A stretch of DNA of 64,000 bases from an uncultured Balneola sp. (GTDB lineage: Bacteria; Bacteroidota; Rhodothermia; Balneolales; Balneolaceae). Below, piece by piece: positions 1-8,752 of the stretch (the stretch's first letter is position 1; each line of letters begins with the position of its first letter). A model generated the notes under the pieces. The model saw nothing but the letters and a program-made list of their open reading frames with translations, was not told where the DNA came from and searched no databases. A program made the position numbers and the translations under genes. The stretch covers positions 1 to 64,000 of the forward strand of contig CAJXQC010000015.1 in the NCBI GenBank assembly GCA_913058495.1. The letters run 5' to 3'.

Positions 1-44
1 CACCTCTCTATTCGTCGGCAGCGTCAGATGTGTATAAGAGACAG
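1..44 (+). other. Illumina Nextera adapter with i5 index (sequencing artefact)
   Basis: Bases 12-44 match the Nextera read-1 transposase adapter (begins TCGTCGGCAGCGTC, ends with the mosaic end AGATGTGTATAAGAGACAG). Bases 4-11 (CTCTCTAT) correspond to a standard i5 index and bases 1-3 (CAC) to the end of the P5 primer. This is untrimmed library sequence, not genome; real sequence begins at 45. Confidence 0.97.
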
Positions 45-46
45 GA

Positions 47-127
47 GTATACATAGCACGATTTACTGCAACGGGTCAATCGGGCGAAACCTTTGTACAA
101 CAGCAAAAAATGACTTTGGTAAAATAG
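47..127 (+). CDS. 3' end of a secreted protein with a probable type IX-like sorting tail (5' truncated)
   Basis: An open frame runs from the contig edge to a TAG stop at 125-127 and encodes 26 residues ending QQQKMTLVK. The pattern (a YIARFTATG strand followed by a strand ending in K-M-x-L-x-K) resembles the last two strands of the Por-type C-terminal sorting domain at the end of the 4885-8640 gene (YIYRLKAGN, KKLMLIK). I infer a secreted or surface protein whose passenger lies outside the window. Only the tail is visible and the 5' truncation comes from the contig end, so the function is unknown. Confidence 0.5.
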   Translation, partial: VYIARFTATGQSGETFVQQQKMTLVK

Positions 128-170
128 AATTAATCTTTATAGCATTAGCTGTAATAAGAAAGATTCGTTG

Positions 171-206
171 AGGCGTCTCGAAATTAATTCGAGATGCCTT
201 ATCTTT
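171..206 (+). terminator. Rho-independent terminator downstream of the truncated secreted-protein gene
   Basis: A 12-bp stem (171-182 with 188-199, one G-T wobble) closes a five-base ATTAA loop and is followed by a T-rich tract. It lies 43 bp after the stop at 127 and fits a terminator for that plus-strand gene. Confidence 0.7.
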
Positions 207-248
207 AATTTTACTTTAATAAAGTAATTGAAGAGTAAAAGATCTTTA

Positions 249-349
249 CTATTTATCCGTCAAAGAACTAACGCCCGGCAAGTCTTTTCCTTCAAGATAC
301 TCTAAACTTGCACCTCCTCCGGTTGAAACATGAGAAACCTGATCGCTCA
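249..349 (-). pseudogene. Duplicated, diverged 3' end of pgk (last 32 codons plus stop)
   Basis: These 101 bp align without gaps to 3526-3626, the true 3' end of pgk, with 9 substitutions (about 91% identity). Both copies end in TAG. Eight of the nine differences fall at third codon positions, and the translated fragment differs from the real PGK tail at only two residues (F to S, E to D). The divergence therefore built up while both copies were under protein-coding selection. Homology stops abruptly at 349/350, where the PorV-like gene begins. Possible explanations are a remnant left when foreign DNA replaced the pgk 3' end, or a misjoin to DNA of a related organism near this adapter-bearing contig end. 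Confidence 0.9.
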
Positions 350-1516
350 CTTTCCATCCAAAGGAATTCTTCCCTTTAATTGCAGGTATTCTGACCCTGT
401 AAGAGTCTCCTGACCTTTATAGTCCTCACTAGTGTGTGAACTGTTCACATAATCTATAGCCAGATAATATAAATCAATACCTATTCCCCAGGAGCTTAGT
501 GATTCAAAGTCATTTAATTCCTGCCCGTTTTGATATCCCATCCTGAATGAAAAAGATTCTAAAAAAGTAAGTTCCATACCCGCATGATAAATAAACTGCT
601 CAGTCAAAGAATATTCAGTAAATTCACCATTATTCGGATTTTGCTCTTTATAAACGCCCCAACCTTTAATGATTGTTTGGAATGGCCCGAATTTCCTCAC
701 TGAACCATTCTCTTCAAACTCCAACGCTACCAAAAGCTTAGAAAGCGAGACGGCTGAAGACAATCCTATCACTTTAAAGCCATTCCAATCCCCTGAGTAT
801 ACAGCTTCTAATCCCAGTCCGGTTCTGAACTTCATAGGCAATGGATCGCCTTCTGCATTGTCGGTGTATTTAACTAAGTTACCGAAATCAGTAATGGAAA
901 TTCCGAAACCTGTTTGTATCAACCAGGAATCAGCCACTGAAAATGAAGTATTATAAATAGTGCCGATATCAGCACTTAAGGCTCTCCCTGCTTTAATTTC
1001 TTCCCCGGAAACTTCAGCTCCGCTTGCTAAATCACTGTGAATGTAGTTTAAGCCAAATCCTACACTCCATTTTTTGCTTAGCTCAAATGAGACGGAAGCA
1101 TTTTGATAAAATTCCAGTGGTTTATGACTCCCTGATTGTTCTCCACCCTCAGTTGTATTGTTTTGCCTTGGATAAGGTACTATTCGTGAAGAAATTGACC
1201 ATCCTAGTTTCTCTTTTTTAAATGAAGCTCCGAAATCATAAAACCTAATATCAGAAACTGATTCTCTTGACGTAAAATACAGACCCAGATCATCTTTCCT
1301 GCCAACTCCCGCCGGATTTATCTGATGCATTCCGGACAATCCTTTAAATGAAACAAAAGAGTTTCCAAGTGATTGTAACCTTACATCCAAAGTATTTTTT
1401 ATGAACGGGACACCTGTTACTGCAGGCTGAGCTATAATTTCACTGTGCATTCCGGCAATTAAAAGGCAGGTAATTAAACCAATTAAGTGTTTTAACCGGT
1501 ACTTTTTTAAACACAT
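347..1516 (-). CDS. PorV/PorQ-like outer-membrane beta-barrel protein
   Basis: 389 residues with an N-terminal signal peptide (hydrophobic core about residues 11-24, ending near IIAQ). The following segment ([20 protein letters not shown], then HQINPAGVG) has the layout of the PorV/PorQ/UPF0164 family, in which a small aromatic-rich barrel follows a G-N-P-A motif. In Bacteroidetes, PorV shuttles type IX cargo at the outer membrane; that role here is inference from family resemblance and from sorting-tail proteins in the window. The gene lies downstream of the transglutaminase-like gene on the same strand. The stop codon (347-349) lies inside the duplicated pgk fragment while the last Lys codon (350-352) does not, so the C-terminus was created by the junction and the native end may be lost. 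Confidence 0.65.
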   Translation of the reverse strand: MCLKKYRLKHLIGLITCLLIAGMHSEIIAQPAVTGVPFIKNTLDVRLQSLGNSFVSFKGLSGMHQINPAGVGRKDDLGLYFTSRESVSDIRFYDFGASFKKEKLGWSISSRIVPYPRQNNTTEGGEQSGSHKPLEFYQNASVSFELSKKWSVGFGLNYIHSDLASGAEVSGEEIKAGRALSADIGTIYNTSFSVADSWLIQTGFGISITDFGNLVKYTDNAEGDPLPMKFRTGLGLEAVYSGDWNGFKVIGLSSAVSLSKLLVALEFEENGSVRKFGPFQTIIKGWGVYKEQNPNNGEFTEYSLTEQFIYHAGMELTFLESFSFRMGYQNGQELNDFESLSSWGIGIDLYYLAIDYVNSSHTSEDYKGQETLTGSEYLQLKGRIPLDGK

Positions 1517-1536
1517 ATCATATTTAACTTCAGGTT

Positions 1537-1569
1537 ATTACAACCATATTCTAAACAGACGGTTGTAAT
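1537..1569 (-). repeat. Inverted repeat between the transglutaminase-like and PorV-like genes
   Basis: Perfect 9-bp arms (1537-1545 ATTACAACC and 1561-1569 GGTTGTAAT) are separated by 15 bases and fill most of the gap between the stop at 1571 and the start at 1516. No T-run follows on the minus strand, so it is more likely an RNA hairpin or protein site than a terminator. Confidence 0.5.
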
Positions 1570-1570
1570 G

Positions 1571-3520
1571 TCAATTTTGATTCTCGTCTTTTTTATTCTC
1601 AATCTTGCTTAAAGTAATCGGACGATTTTTGTACTCAAAATATTCATCGAACAGGTTCTTAATTATCGGATAATCCTCCGCGGAAAACACTGTCCTGTTA
1701 ATCGAAAAGTCTTCCAAAATTGTCAGTGTATTTCCCGAATATTGAGTTAAATATCTGAATCTGGCAAGATTATTATCTATTGTGATCGTTTTTGGTTCTG
1801 AAAACTCTTTAAGCTCATAACCTTCCGGCAATATGATTTTTGTTATGATCCTTTCTTTAAATGTATATGGAAAATAAACAGGGAAGTCTCTTTCTTGTTC
1901 TTTAATAGGCGTTTCTGTATCCGAAATAAAAGAAGGGTTTAAATAAATAACATCGCTTAAACCGCCAATTTCTTCTATTGGAACTGATAGTTCAATATTG
2001 ACTGCTATGGCTTCTTCCGGATTATCAATGTTCTTTATGTCAAGGCTATCAATTTTTATATTCGATAACGATCCACCTACTAATTTTGAACCTCTGTCCT
2101 TCTCTTCAGATTTTCTGATACTCTCAGCAAAGTACCCGTCAACTGTACCTGTTATTTTAGTTTTTATAGTATCATTTGAAGAGAAATCATGTTCCAGAAA
2201 CAGGTTTTTTGAGGTGGTAACCGATGGAGCTGTTTCAATCCACATATGATCATTCTCCCTTACCATTAAGCCAATTCTATAGAGGTCTTTAAGTGGTGGT
2301 TGTCCCAAACTTCTATACCCTTCTGAGGCATCTAACAAATATGAATTATTCTCTATCTTTACAACTACTACAATATTATTGAACTGATAAATAATCGGGT
2401 AATTTGTTATCAAAAATCCATTCTCTCTGGTACTTAAAAAAGCGGGATTAACTTCTACCCCTGCATATTCAAGCATTTTCAGGAGCATTATATTGATATC
2501 AGCAGAGCTTCCGGTTCCTTCGTCAAATGCATCTCTAATACCCTTTACACTTGCAACCCTATTGTAACCATTCCACTTAATATTTTCGGCTACATATTTG
2601 TAAATAAGCTTAGTTTTATCAAAACTATTTTCAGCTTCTGCAGTGATCTCATCCACTTTTTCTTTCATCTTACCATTTAGCCTTTGCTTGCCAATTGTAT
2701 CACTTTTACGAAATTCGTCCGCAATTTTTTCCCACGTATTTATAAACGGACGTCTAATGGTGCCGGAATGGTTTATATAAATAAGCTGATTAAATATCTT
2801 TGTTTTGAAGTCGTCTACAGTGGTTATGAATGGAATGCTTTTAACAGCCGGTATATTTTCTTTACTTACATAAGTTATTACTCCTCCACCACTCGGACTT
2901 ATATATTCTTCGCTTTTGGAAAAGAATGTTGAGTCGACCCCGGATAAAATTGTATTGTATTTGTAATTATGAGGAACCTTCATTTCATACTCGCTGAATT
3001 GAACAGGAATAGATTTGTGGAATTCCCAATCAGGCAAATAAAAAGCACTACCAACCCTCTTTCTATACTTGTATTCTATTATCGAGCCTTTTGAAAGTGA
3101 TGGTATCACAAACTTTTTTAAATATATTTCACCACTTACATTTTCCTCGAAAACTTGTTCTTTATCGAGTTTAGTAACTTTAATATCATCCCCAATCACT
3201 TCATAAGAGGAAGCTTCTATATTAAAAACATCCTGATCCCGGTTTTTGTTAAAAGGAATAGCAACTTCTCCCCATTCCGTGCCTTCATCAGTCAGGATCT
3301 TAATTCGTACATGTTTTTCAAACTCGACACTAAGCTGAGGATTAAAGTAACTCTTAGCTACTTCGAAAAGAACCACAGCTGATTCTGATGAATCAAATTT
3401 TGCGGGATAGGAAGAGAAGTCCTTAAGGCTTACATCCCCAAAATCTGCTTTTTGAGCTGAAAGAAAGCTCGTAAAGCAAAGAGAAATCAGAATTGTTATG
3501 CTTATTTTAAATCGTGTCAT
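1571..3520 (-). CDS. DUF3857/transglutaminase-like periplasmic protein with a degenerate catalytic triad
   Basis: 649 residues counted from the ATG at 3520; a TTG one codon upstream is possible. A signal peptide (about 1-22) is followed by a DUF3857-type beta domain (about 45-250), a transglutaminase-like fold (about 290-410) and a C-terminal beta domain. The core position that is Cys in active transglutaminases reads GSSADIN, the usual His position reads FNN, and only the Asp (LLDAS) remains, so cysteine-transferase or protease chemistry is unlikely. Related Bacteroidetes proteins often carry a similar G-N-S-A-D motif. The start codon lies within 10 bp of the pgk stop. Substrate and role are unknown; it is probably a periplasmic or surface protein. 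Confidence 0.75.
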   Translation of the reverse strand: MTRFKISITILISLCFTSFLSAQKADFGDVSLKDFSSYPAKFDSSESAVVLFEVAKSYFNPQLSVEFEKHVRIKILTDEGTEWGEVAIPFNKNRDQDVFNIEASSYEVIGDDIKVTKLDKEQVFEENVSGEIYLKKFVIPSLSKGSIIEYKYRKRVGSAFYLPDWEFHKSIPVQFSEYEMKVPHNYKYNTILSGVDSTFFSKSEEYISPSGGGVITYVSKENIPAVKSIPFITTVDDFKTKIFNQLIYINHSGTIRRPFINTWEKIADEFRKSDTIGKQRLNGKMKEKVDEITAEAENSFDKTKLIYKYVAENIKWNGYNRVASVKGIRDAFDEGTGSSADINIMLLKMLEYAGVEVNPAFLSTRENGFLITNYPIIYQFNNIVVVVKIENNSYLLDASEGYRSLGQPPLKDLYRIGLMVRENDHMWIETAPSVTTSKNLFLEHDFSSNDTIKTKITGTVDGYFAESIRKSEEKDRGSKLVGGSLSNIKIDSLDIKNIDNPEEAIAVNIELSVPIEEIGGLSDVIYLNPSFISDTETPIKEQERDFPVYFPYTFKERIITKIILPEGYELKEFSEPKTITIDNNLARFRYLTQYSGNTLTILEDFSINRTVFSAEDYPIIKNLFDEYFEYKNRPITLSKIENKKDENQN

Positions 3521-3528
3521 CAAATCTA
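3521..3528 (-). promoter_or_regulatory. Bacteroidetes-type -7 promoter element overlapping the pgk stop codon
   Basis: The minus strand reads TAGATTTG, an exact match to the TAnnTTTG -7 consensus of the Bacteroidetes sigma factor, directly before the ATG at 3520. Its first three bases are the pgk stop codon. If used, the transcript would be leaderless or nearly so. I see no clear -33 TTG element. Confidence 0.35.
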
Positions 3529-4719
3529 TTTTTCAGTTAAAAAACTAACGCCTGGTAAATCTTTTCCTTCAAGATACTCCAAACTTGCTCCTCCTCCGGT
3601 TGAAACATGAGAAACCTGATCGCTCAATCCGGATTTCTTAATTGCTGCGGCTGAATCTCCACCACCAATAATCGTAGTTGCTCCGAATTTTGTAGCCTCC
3701 GCAAGTGCTTCAGCAACAGCAAAAGTACCATCTGCAAAATTACTCATTTCAAAAACACCCATTGGACCATTCCAAAGTACGGTTTTCGCCATTTTAATTA
3801 CATTACCAAAAGAAATAGCAGACTGTGGGCCGATATCCAACGCCATCCAGCCATCTTCTATTCCGTTATCATTCACTACTTTATGCTCTGCATCATTATC
3901 AAATTCTTTGGCCACTACCGAATCCATTGGTAACATCAACTTAACCCCTGCTGATTTTGCTTTTTGAATCAATTCTTTTGCAAGATCGACTTTATCTGCC
4001 TCCAATAAAGAATTACCAATTGGAAGACCTAGTGCTTTATAGAATGTGTATGTCATTCCTCCACCAATTATAATGGTATCTACTTTATTCAACAGGTTTT
4101 CGATCACACCAATTTTATCGGATACTTTGGCTCCACCTAAAATGGCTACAAAAGGTCTTTCCGGATTATTTACACTTTCACTTAAATATTTGATCTCCTT
4201 TTCCAATAAAAATCCGGAAGCAGCCTGCTCCATAAACTGAGTTACTCCTGCTACTGAAGCATGAGCACGGTGAGAACTTCCAAAAGCATCATTCACAAAA
4301 ATATCAGCATGACTTGCCAGTTGTCCACTAAAGATCTCATCGTTTTCTGTTTCTTCTTTATGAAACCGTACATTTTCCAATAAAACGATCTCACCGAAAC
4401 CTGCTTGTTCTATTACCTTTTTAGCTTCATCACCTATGCAATCGCTAGCAAAATGAACTTTAGTATCTATCAAAGTAGCCAGATGATCTGCCACGGGTTT
4501 TAAAGAGAATTCAGGCTCCGGTTTTCCGTCAGGGCGTCCTAAATGGCTCGTTAATATTAACAAGCCTCCGTGTTCCACTACGTATTTTATTGATGGTAAC
4601 GCCTGCGTTATTCTATTGTCATCTGTTATAACCCCATCCTTTAAAGGCACGTTAAAATCAACACGCATAAGTATTTTTTTATCTTTTACTTGGATATCGG
4701 TAAGAGTAAGTTTTTTCAT
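3526..4719 (-). CDS. pgk: Phosphoglycerate kinase
   Basis: 397 residues, the normal bacterial length. The enzyme transfers phosphate between 1,3-bisphosphoglycerate and ADP in glycolysis. Visible family motifs in order: RVDFNVP near the N-terminus, SHLGRP (about 60), [11 protein letters not shown] (about 115), the substrate-binding [14 protein letters not shown] (about 140-155), [11 protein letters not shown] (about 193-203), WNGPMGVFE (about 314-322) and the nucleotide-binding [11 protein letters not shown]. The protein looks complete. Its last 101 bp exist a second time at 249-349; the third-codon-position pattern of the differences suggests one of the two 3' ends came from another lineage. 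Confidence 0.97.
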   Translation of the reverse strand: MKKLTLTDIQVKDKKILMRVDFNVPLKDGVITDDNRITQALPSIKYVVEHGGLLILTSHLGRPDGKPEPEFSLKPVADHLATLIDTKVHFASDCIGDEAKKVIEQAGFGEIVLLENVRFHKEETENDEIFSGQLASHADIFVNDAFGSSHRAHASVAGVTQFMEQAASGFLLEKEIKYLSESVNNPERPFVAILGGAKVSDKIGVIENLLNKVDTIIIGGGMTYTFYKALGLPIGNSLLEADKVDLAKELIQKAKSAGVKLMLPMDSVVAKEFDNDAEHKVVNDNGIEDGWMALDIGPQSAISFGNVIKMAKTVLWNGPMGVFEMSNFADGTFAVAEALAEATKFGATTIIGGGDSAAAIKKSGLSDQVSHVSTGGGASLEYLEGKDLPGVSFLTEK

Positions 4720-4750
4720 TTTTTTTGTAAGGAATGTTGTTTTTAACTGT

Positions 4751-4768
4751 CTTATTTAATTAAATAAG
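4751..4768. promoter_or_regulatory. 18-bp perfect palindrome in the divergent pgk / secreted-protein intergenic region
   Basis: CTTATTTAATTAAATAAG is perfectly self-complementary and sits in the 165-bp space between the divergent starts at 4719 and 4885, 32 bp upstream of the pgk start. It could be a dimeric repressor site. The sequence is very AT-rich, so a chance palindrome is also possible. Confidence 0.3.
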
Positions 4769-4884
4769 ATTCAATAACTCAATTGCGGGCTTTACTCACC
4801 AGCTACAACCACGGGGTAAAATACACAGTTGAAATGTTCTTTGTGTTTTATTTTAGTTAAAACAATCAAACATATGGAGATCAA

Positions 4885-7800
4885 ATGAAAAAATTGATAC
4901 TATTTTTCTTTTTTATAGGATTGGGAGCAAGTCTGTCGGCCCAAAACTTATTTGTAACAAGTACAAGTCCCACTCACGGAGCTGAAAATGTTGATCAGGA
5001 TTCGATTAAAATCACATTCAACAAAAAAATCGCTTTCGATGACAGCTCATTTACGGAAGGTCTACCTATTCCTTTCCTCATCCTCCCTTTTGATTCAATT
5101 CAGATAACCCAACTGAGACTCAGTGAAGATTCTTTATCGATGATCATAGATGGAAATTTAGCAGATAACACCGATTTCACTTTTATTGTACTCGACGCCC
5201 ACGCAAAGGATGGAGATAAGCTTGGCGCGCCTTATCTGTTCAGGTTTACAACTAATCCTACTGCAGGCCAGTTTGTTGTAAATGGTAAAATATCAGAAGA
5301 AGAAATGGGAAAATTGAATGCAAATAATTCAATAGATCATTTGGGTGGATTAACTGTTATCCTGAGCGAAGAAACTCTGGATATTGGTTTAGATTTTGAG
5401 GGATCTGAAGAAGAGCCAAACGAAGAAGATGAAAATGATCCATTAGATGCATCTCACATAGCCTTTGTAAATCCCGAAACAGGAGAATATTCTATTGACG
5501 GTATCAGAGAAGGTGACTTTTTCGCTTTTGGTCTAAACATTTTTTCCATTGAACAAGATAACGAAGGGTTTCCGGATCTCTATATTCACGACCCCAACGA
5601 AGATTTTTCACTAGATACCATTAAAGTGAATAGTACGGATGTACCTACAGATACTTTGAATAATATTGATCTTAGAAAATTACTCTTTGAACCATTCACT
5701 TTTGGAGAAGCTTACGAACGAACTTCCAGCCTGAATTTTAGTGGTGATGTAGAAGCAAAAGCAGGAATTGCAGAAATACCACTAGTTTTTGATTCTTTTG
5801 ATGACTCTCAACCAAAACAACTTTTTAAAGGGATTCCTGTAACAGCTTCTTTAGATGATCATCAGGATCCATTTTTCGATCCTGAAAATGGAAAAAGTAT
5901 AATCTGGAGTATGTTCTTTTACGATACTGTAAAAGATTCTGTTCATTTGGTAGGTATTTCTCCTTTCGGAGCACAAATAATTGAAACAGTAGGAGCCGGA
6001 GATCTGGATATTCCGGTTTCAATCAGCACTGTAAATTCATTACCTGAAAATATGATCGATAGTGATTCAGCTGCGGCTATAGCTGAAATGAATGGTGGTG
6101 CTGAATTCCGTCAGGAAGCAAGCAATTCCACATTTGCCAGTGTAGAGTTTGTTGCAGCTCAGGCTTACTGGGAGTATCCTTTGGATAATACTACTTCTGC
6201 TCCTACACACTGGAGAGTTGAGTACGAAGCTCAAAATTTTGATTTTGATTTCAAAGAAACGAACGATCACGAAGGATTCGGTGAAGATTCTCTTGTTTTC
6301 TATATTGACGTATTGACCGGAGATATTTTATATAAAGCCGGAAATAAAGTAGAAAATGGACCTTCTTTTAATGTTGTGAGTAGCTCACCTGCTGATGGAG
6401 ATGTTGCAGTAAGCAGCGATACCTCAACAATAAGTATTACATTCGACGCACCCGTAAAAGTAGACGAGTTTGGCTTCTTCGGGGATGGGCTAGAAATAAT
6501 TCCTTTCCCTCTCGATTCCATTGATATAATTGATTTCTCTTTATCTGATGTAGGCAGAACTCTCAATTTTAAAGTAATTCATTCACCCGAAACTGATTAT
6601 ACATGGTTAGTAAGTAAAGCCAAAAATACTGCTGGTGGTATTCTCGAAAGACCTTACATATTTAACTATACAACTTCAGCAAGCTCTGTAAGCCAATCAG
6701 TTTCCGGTTCAATTAATACAAATACTGATTCTCCAACTAAGTCTGTTGAAAATGAATATGACGGAGTAATGGTTGCGTTGTTTACTTCCAATCCATTTGT
6801 AGATAATGAAAATGACAGTGAGTCTGAGGGTCCGGGCTTTACAATTGCTAAAGCCACTCTTGCTGATACCACAACAGGAACTTATACATTAAATGGTGTC
6901 CGAGATGGGGTTTATTTTCCTCTTTCAATTAATCTTATTGAAGATGGTTTCGATGAAACCCCTTCTGCAATTGGTATTTATGATCCTGATAGTGATGGCT
7001 CTCTAAACTCCATCACCGTTTCGGGAGGGAATCTGACAGATATCGATATTCAGTTTAAAGCATTTGAGCCAATTACTGCAAGTACTGCTGTTTCATTAGC
7101 AAATTCAGTAGCTGCAGAATTAGATTCCGGATTGGAATTATACTTTATGTTTACCGAAGAAGATCTGATTGAATATGATGACTTTAATGATAATCTCCAT
7201 CAGAAAAAAGGACTCCAAAAATATTCTTTCAGCCATTTTAAAGTTGATGATGAGATAGCAACTCCAACAGGTACAGGTGAAGAATGGGGTTTACTTTATT
7301 ATAATTCTACAACTGAGACAGCTTTAGCCTTTGGAGTAAATCCTTTCGGAGTTGGTTTCGTTGATACATTAGATACTGCAGAATTTCTGGAAGATTTTGA
7401 GTTAGAAGGAGCGACATTTAATGATCTTTCCCCTCTCCCTTCTTCTTTCTTTGATTCCGATTCTGCGGCAATCGTGGCGGAAGAAAATGGAGGAAGCGAC
7501 TTCAGACAAGGAGACGCAGAATTTCTCTATGTTGAATATGTGGCTATAAATGCTCCAACCCTTTTGCCTGAAGGTATTACCGCCGATGGAGGAGTTTGGG
7601 GGGTAATATATTCCAAAGAAAGCTTTAACCAGCAAACCTTCAATTACGAATACATCGGTTTTGAAGTATTTATGGATTTTGAAGATGGAACATTCCTGGG
7701 GTCAAATATTGATCAGGATGAACCCATTACTGCACTAGATGGCAGAGCAGCAGCTGACACCTTAGCTACAAATATCTATGATGATAACAAGCTTTACTTC

Positions 7801-8640
7801 ATTGATGCCGTTGGGAATATATTTTCAGATCCTGAGCTTGATCAACAGAAAAAAGCTCTGAAGAATAATGAAGAGAATTCTGACCTGTTGGAAGGAAAAT
7901 TCTTCTTTATTGAGTATAGATTTTACTCCGAAATAAATGATACTGAGACACCAATATTCGTAGATGCAAGCGGTGAAGCATACTTCTCAGGGAATTCATT
8001 TGATATAATTCCTGAAGGGGTTACTTATGCGGATCTGGAAACTATTTCTGAAACTATTATCGATAGTGACTCTGCAGTTACCATTGCAAATGCTGCCGGA
8101 GCCGCTGCTTTCAGAGATAATCTGGGCGCAGATTTCGATCTGGTTCGTCTCGATATACAAGTTCAGGCTGGTAATCGATTCTGGCTACATCCTGAAGGCG
8201 TTGATAGCTCATTGGTTACGTGGACTGTTCGCTTCTTAAGAACTTCAAGACACAAAACTACTGAGGAATACGAACTTGAAAGCGCTGAATACCTTATCAA
8301 CGCAGAAACAGGTACTGTGATTGATTCAATGGTTATTACTTCCAATGAAGAGGATGATCTTATATCAGATATTCCTGATGAAACATCACTTGGACAAAAT
8401 TATCCAAACCCATTCAATCCTACTACTACTATTCCATTCAGTTTAAAAGAAGCTGTGAATGTAGAAATAACCATCTACAATATGTTAGGCCAGAAAGTTA
8501 CTTCTCTCGTTAATGAGAAATTCACTGCAGGAAATCATTTTGCTACATGGGATGCTTCCTCTTTGGCCAGTGGAATGTATATATACCGCCTGAAAGCCGG
8601 GAATGTGGTAAAAACCAAAAAGTTAATGCTCATTAAATAA
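4885..8640 (+). CDS. Large secreted multidomain protein with type IX-like sorting tail
   Basis: 1251 residues with a signal peptide (1-19) and a clear ribosome-binding site (GGAG, about 8 bases before ATG). Two Ig-like Big_5/SbsA-type domains start at about residues 21 (TSTSPTHGAENVD) and 495 (SSSPADGDVAVSSD). Three related segments begin at about 389 (IDSDSAAAIAEMNGGAEFRQ), 854 (FDSDSAAIVAEENGGSDFRQ) and 1057 (IDSDSAVTIANAAG). Each is followed by a W-x-V strand and the first and third by a strand like LINAETGTV, resembling PepSY-like repeats. The C-terminal ~85 residues form a Por-type sorting domain (SLGQNYPNPFNPTTTIPF to KKLMLIK). The protein is acidic. It probably ends up on the cell surface or is released; the biochemical role is unknown. 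Confidence 0.8.
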   Translation: MKKLILFFFFIGLGASLSAQNLFVTSTSPTHGAENVDQDSIKITFNKKIAFDDSSFTEGLPIPFLILPFDSIQITQLRLSEDSLSMIIDGNLADNTDFTFIVLDAHAKDGDKLGAPYLFRFTTNPTAGQFVVNGKISEEEMGKLNANNSIDHLGGLTVILSEETLDIGLDFEGSEEEPNEEDENDPLDASHIAFVNPETGEYSIDGIREGDFFAFGLNIFSIEQDNEGFPDLYIHDPNEDFSLDTIKVNSTDVPTDTLNNIDLRKLLFEPFTFGEAYERTSSLNFSGDVEAKAGIAEIPLVFDSFDDSQPKQLFKGIPVTASLDDHQDPFFDPENGKSIIWSMFFYDTVKDSVHLVGISPFGAQIIETVGAGDLDIPVSISTVNSLPENMIDSDSAAAIAEMNGGAEFRQEASNSTFASVEFVAAQAYWEYPLDNTTSAPTHWRVEYEAQNFDFDFKETNDHEGFGEDSLVFYIDVLTGDILYKAGNKVENGPSFNVVSSSPADGDVAVSSDTSTISITFDAPVKVDEFGFFGDGLEIIPFPLDSIDIIDFSLSDVGRTLNFKVIHSPETDYTWLVSKAKNTAGGILERPYIFNYTTSASSVSQSVSGSINTNTDSPTKSVENEYDGVMVALFTSNPFVDNENDSESEGPGFTIAKATLADTTTGTYTLNGVRDGVYFPLSINLIEDGFDETPSAIGIYDPDSDGSLNSITVSGGNLTDIDIQFKAFEPITASTAVSLANSVAAELDSGLELYFMFTEEDLIEYDDFNDNLHQKKGLQKYSFSHFKVDDEIATPTGTGEEWGLLYYNSTTETALAFGVNPFGVGFVDTLDTAEFLEDFELEGATFNDLSPLPSSFFDSDSAAIVAEENGGSDFRQGDAEFLYVEYVAINAPTLLPEGITADGGVWGVIYSKESFNQQTFNYEYIGFEVFMDFEDGTFLGSNIDQDEPITALDGRAAADTLATNIYDDNKLYFIDAVGNIFSDPELDQQKKALKNNEENSDLLEGKFFFIEYRFYSEINDTETPIFVDASGEAYFSGNSFDIIPEGVTYADLETISETIIDSDSAVTIANAAGAAAFRDNLGADFDLVRLDIQVQAGNRFWLHPEGVDSSLVTWTVRFLRTSRHKTTEEYELESAEYLINAETGTVIDSMVITSNEEDDLISDIPDETSLGQNYPNPFNPTTTIPFSLKEAVNVEITIYNMLGQKVTSLVNEKFTAGNHFATWDASSLASGMYIYRLKAGNVVKTKKLMLIK

Positions 8641-8661
8641 CCAAATTTGATCAGAGCTTCT

Positions 8662-8688
8662 AAAAGCCTTCTTCGGAAGGCTTTTTTT
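8662..8688 (+). terminator. Rho-independent terminator with a UUCG tetraloop
   Basis: A perfect 10-bp stem (8662-8671 with 8676-8685) closes a TTCG loop with a C-G closing pair and runs into seven Ts. It ends the secreted-protein gene and separates it from the cysteine desulfurase run. Confidence 0.92.
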
Positions 8689-8752
8689 ATGGGTGATATT
8701 CAGCGCTAATTTGAATATTTTCACTGGTGATTTTAACTCTACATTCCGATCT

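Noticed and set aside
249-3626. Classical integrative element using the pgk 3' end as attachment site
   Set aside because: Direct repeats flank the two genes, but there is no integrase or recombinase, and the 101-bp length with third-position divergence fits homologous replacement or a misjoin better.
8693-8752. Upstream start for the cysteine desulfurase
   Set aside because: It begins at the terminator T-run and adds 20 residues not seen in the family; the ATG at 8753 starts exactly at the conserved N-terminus.
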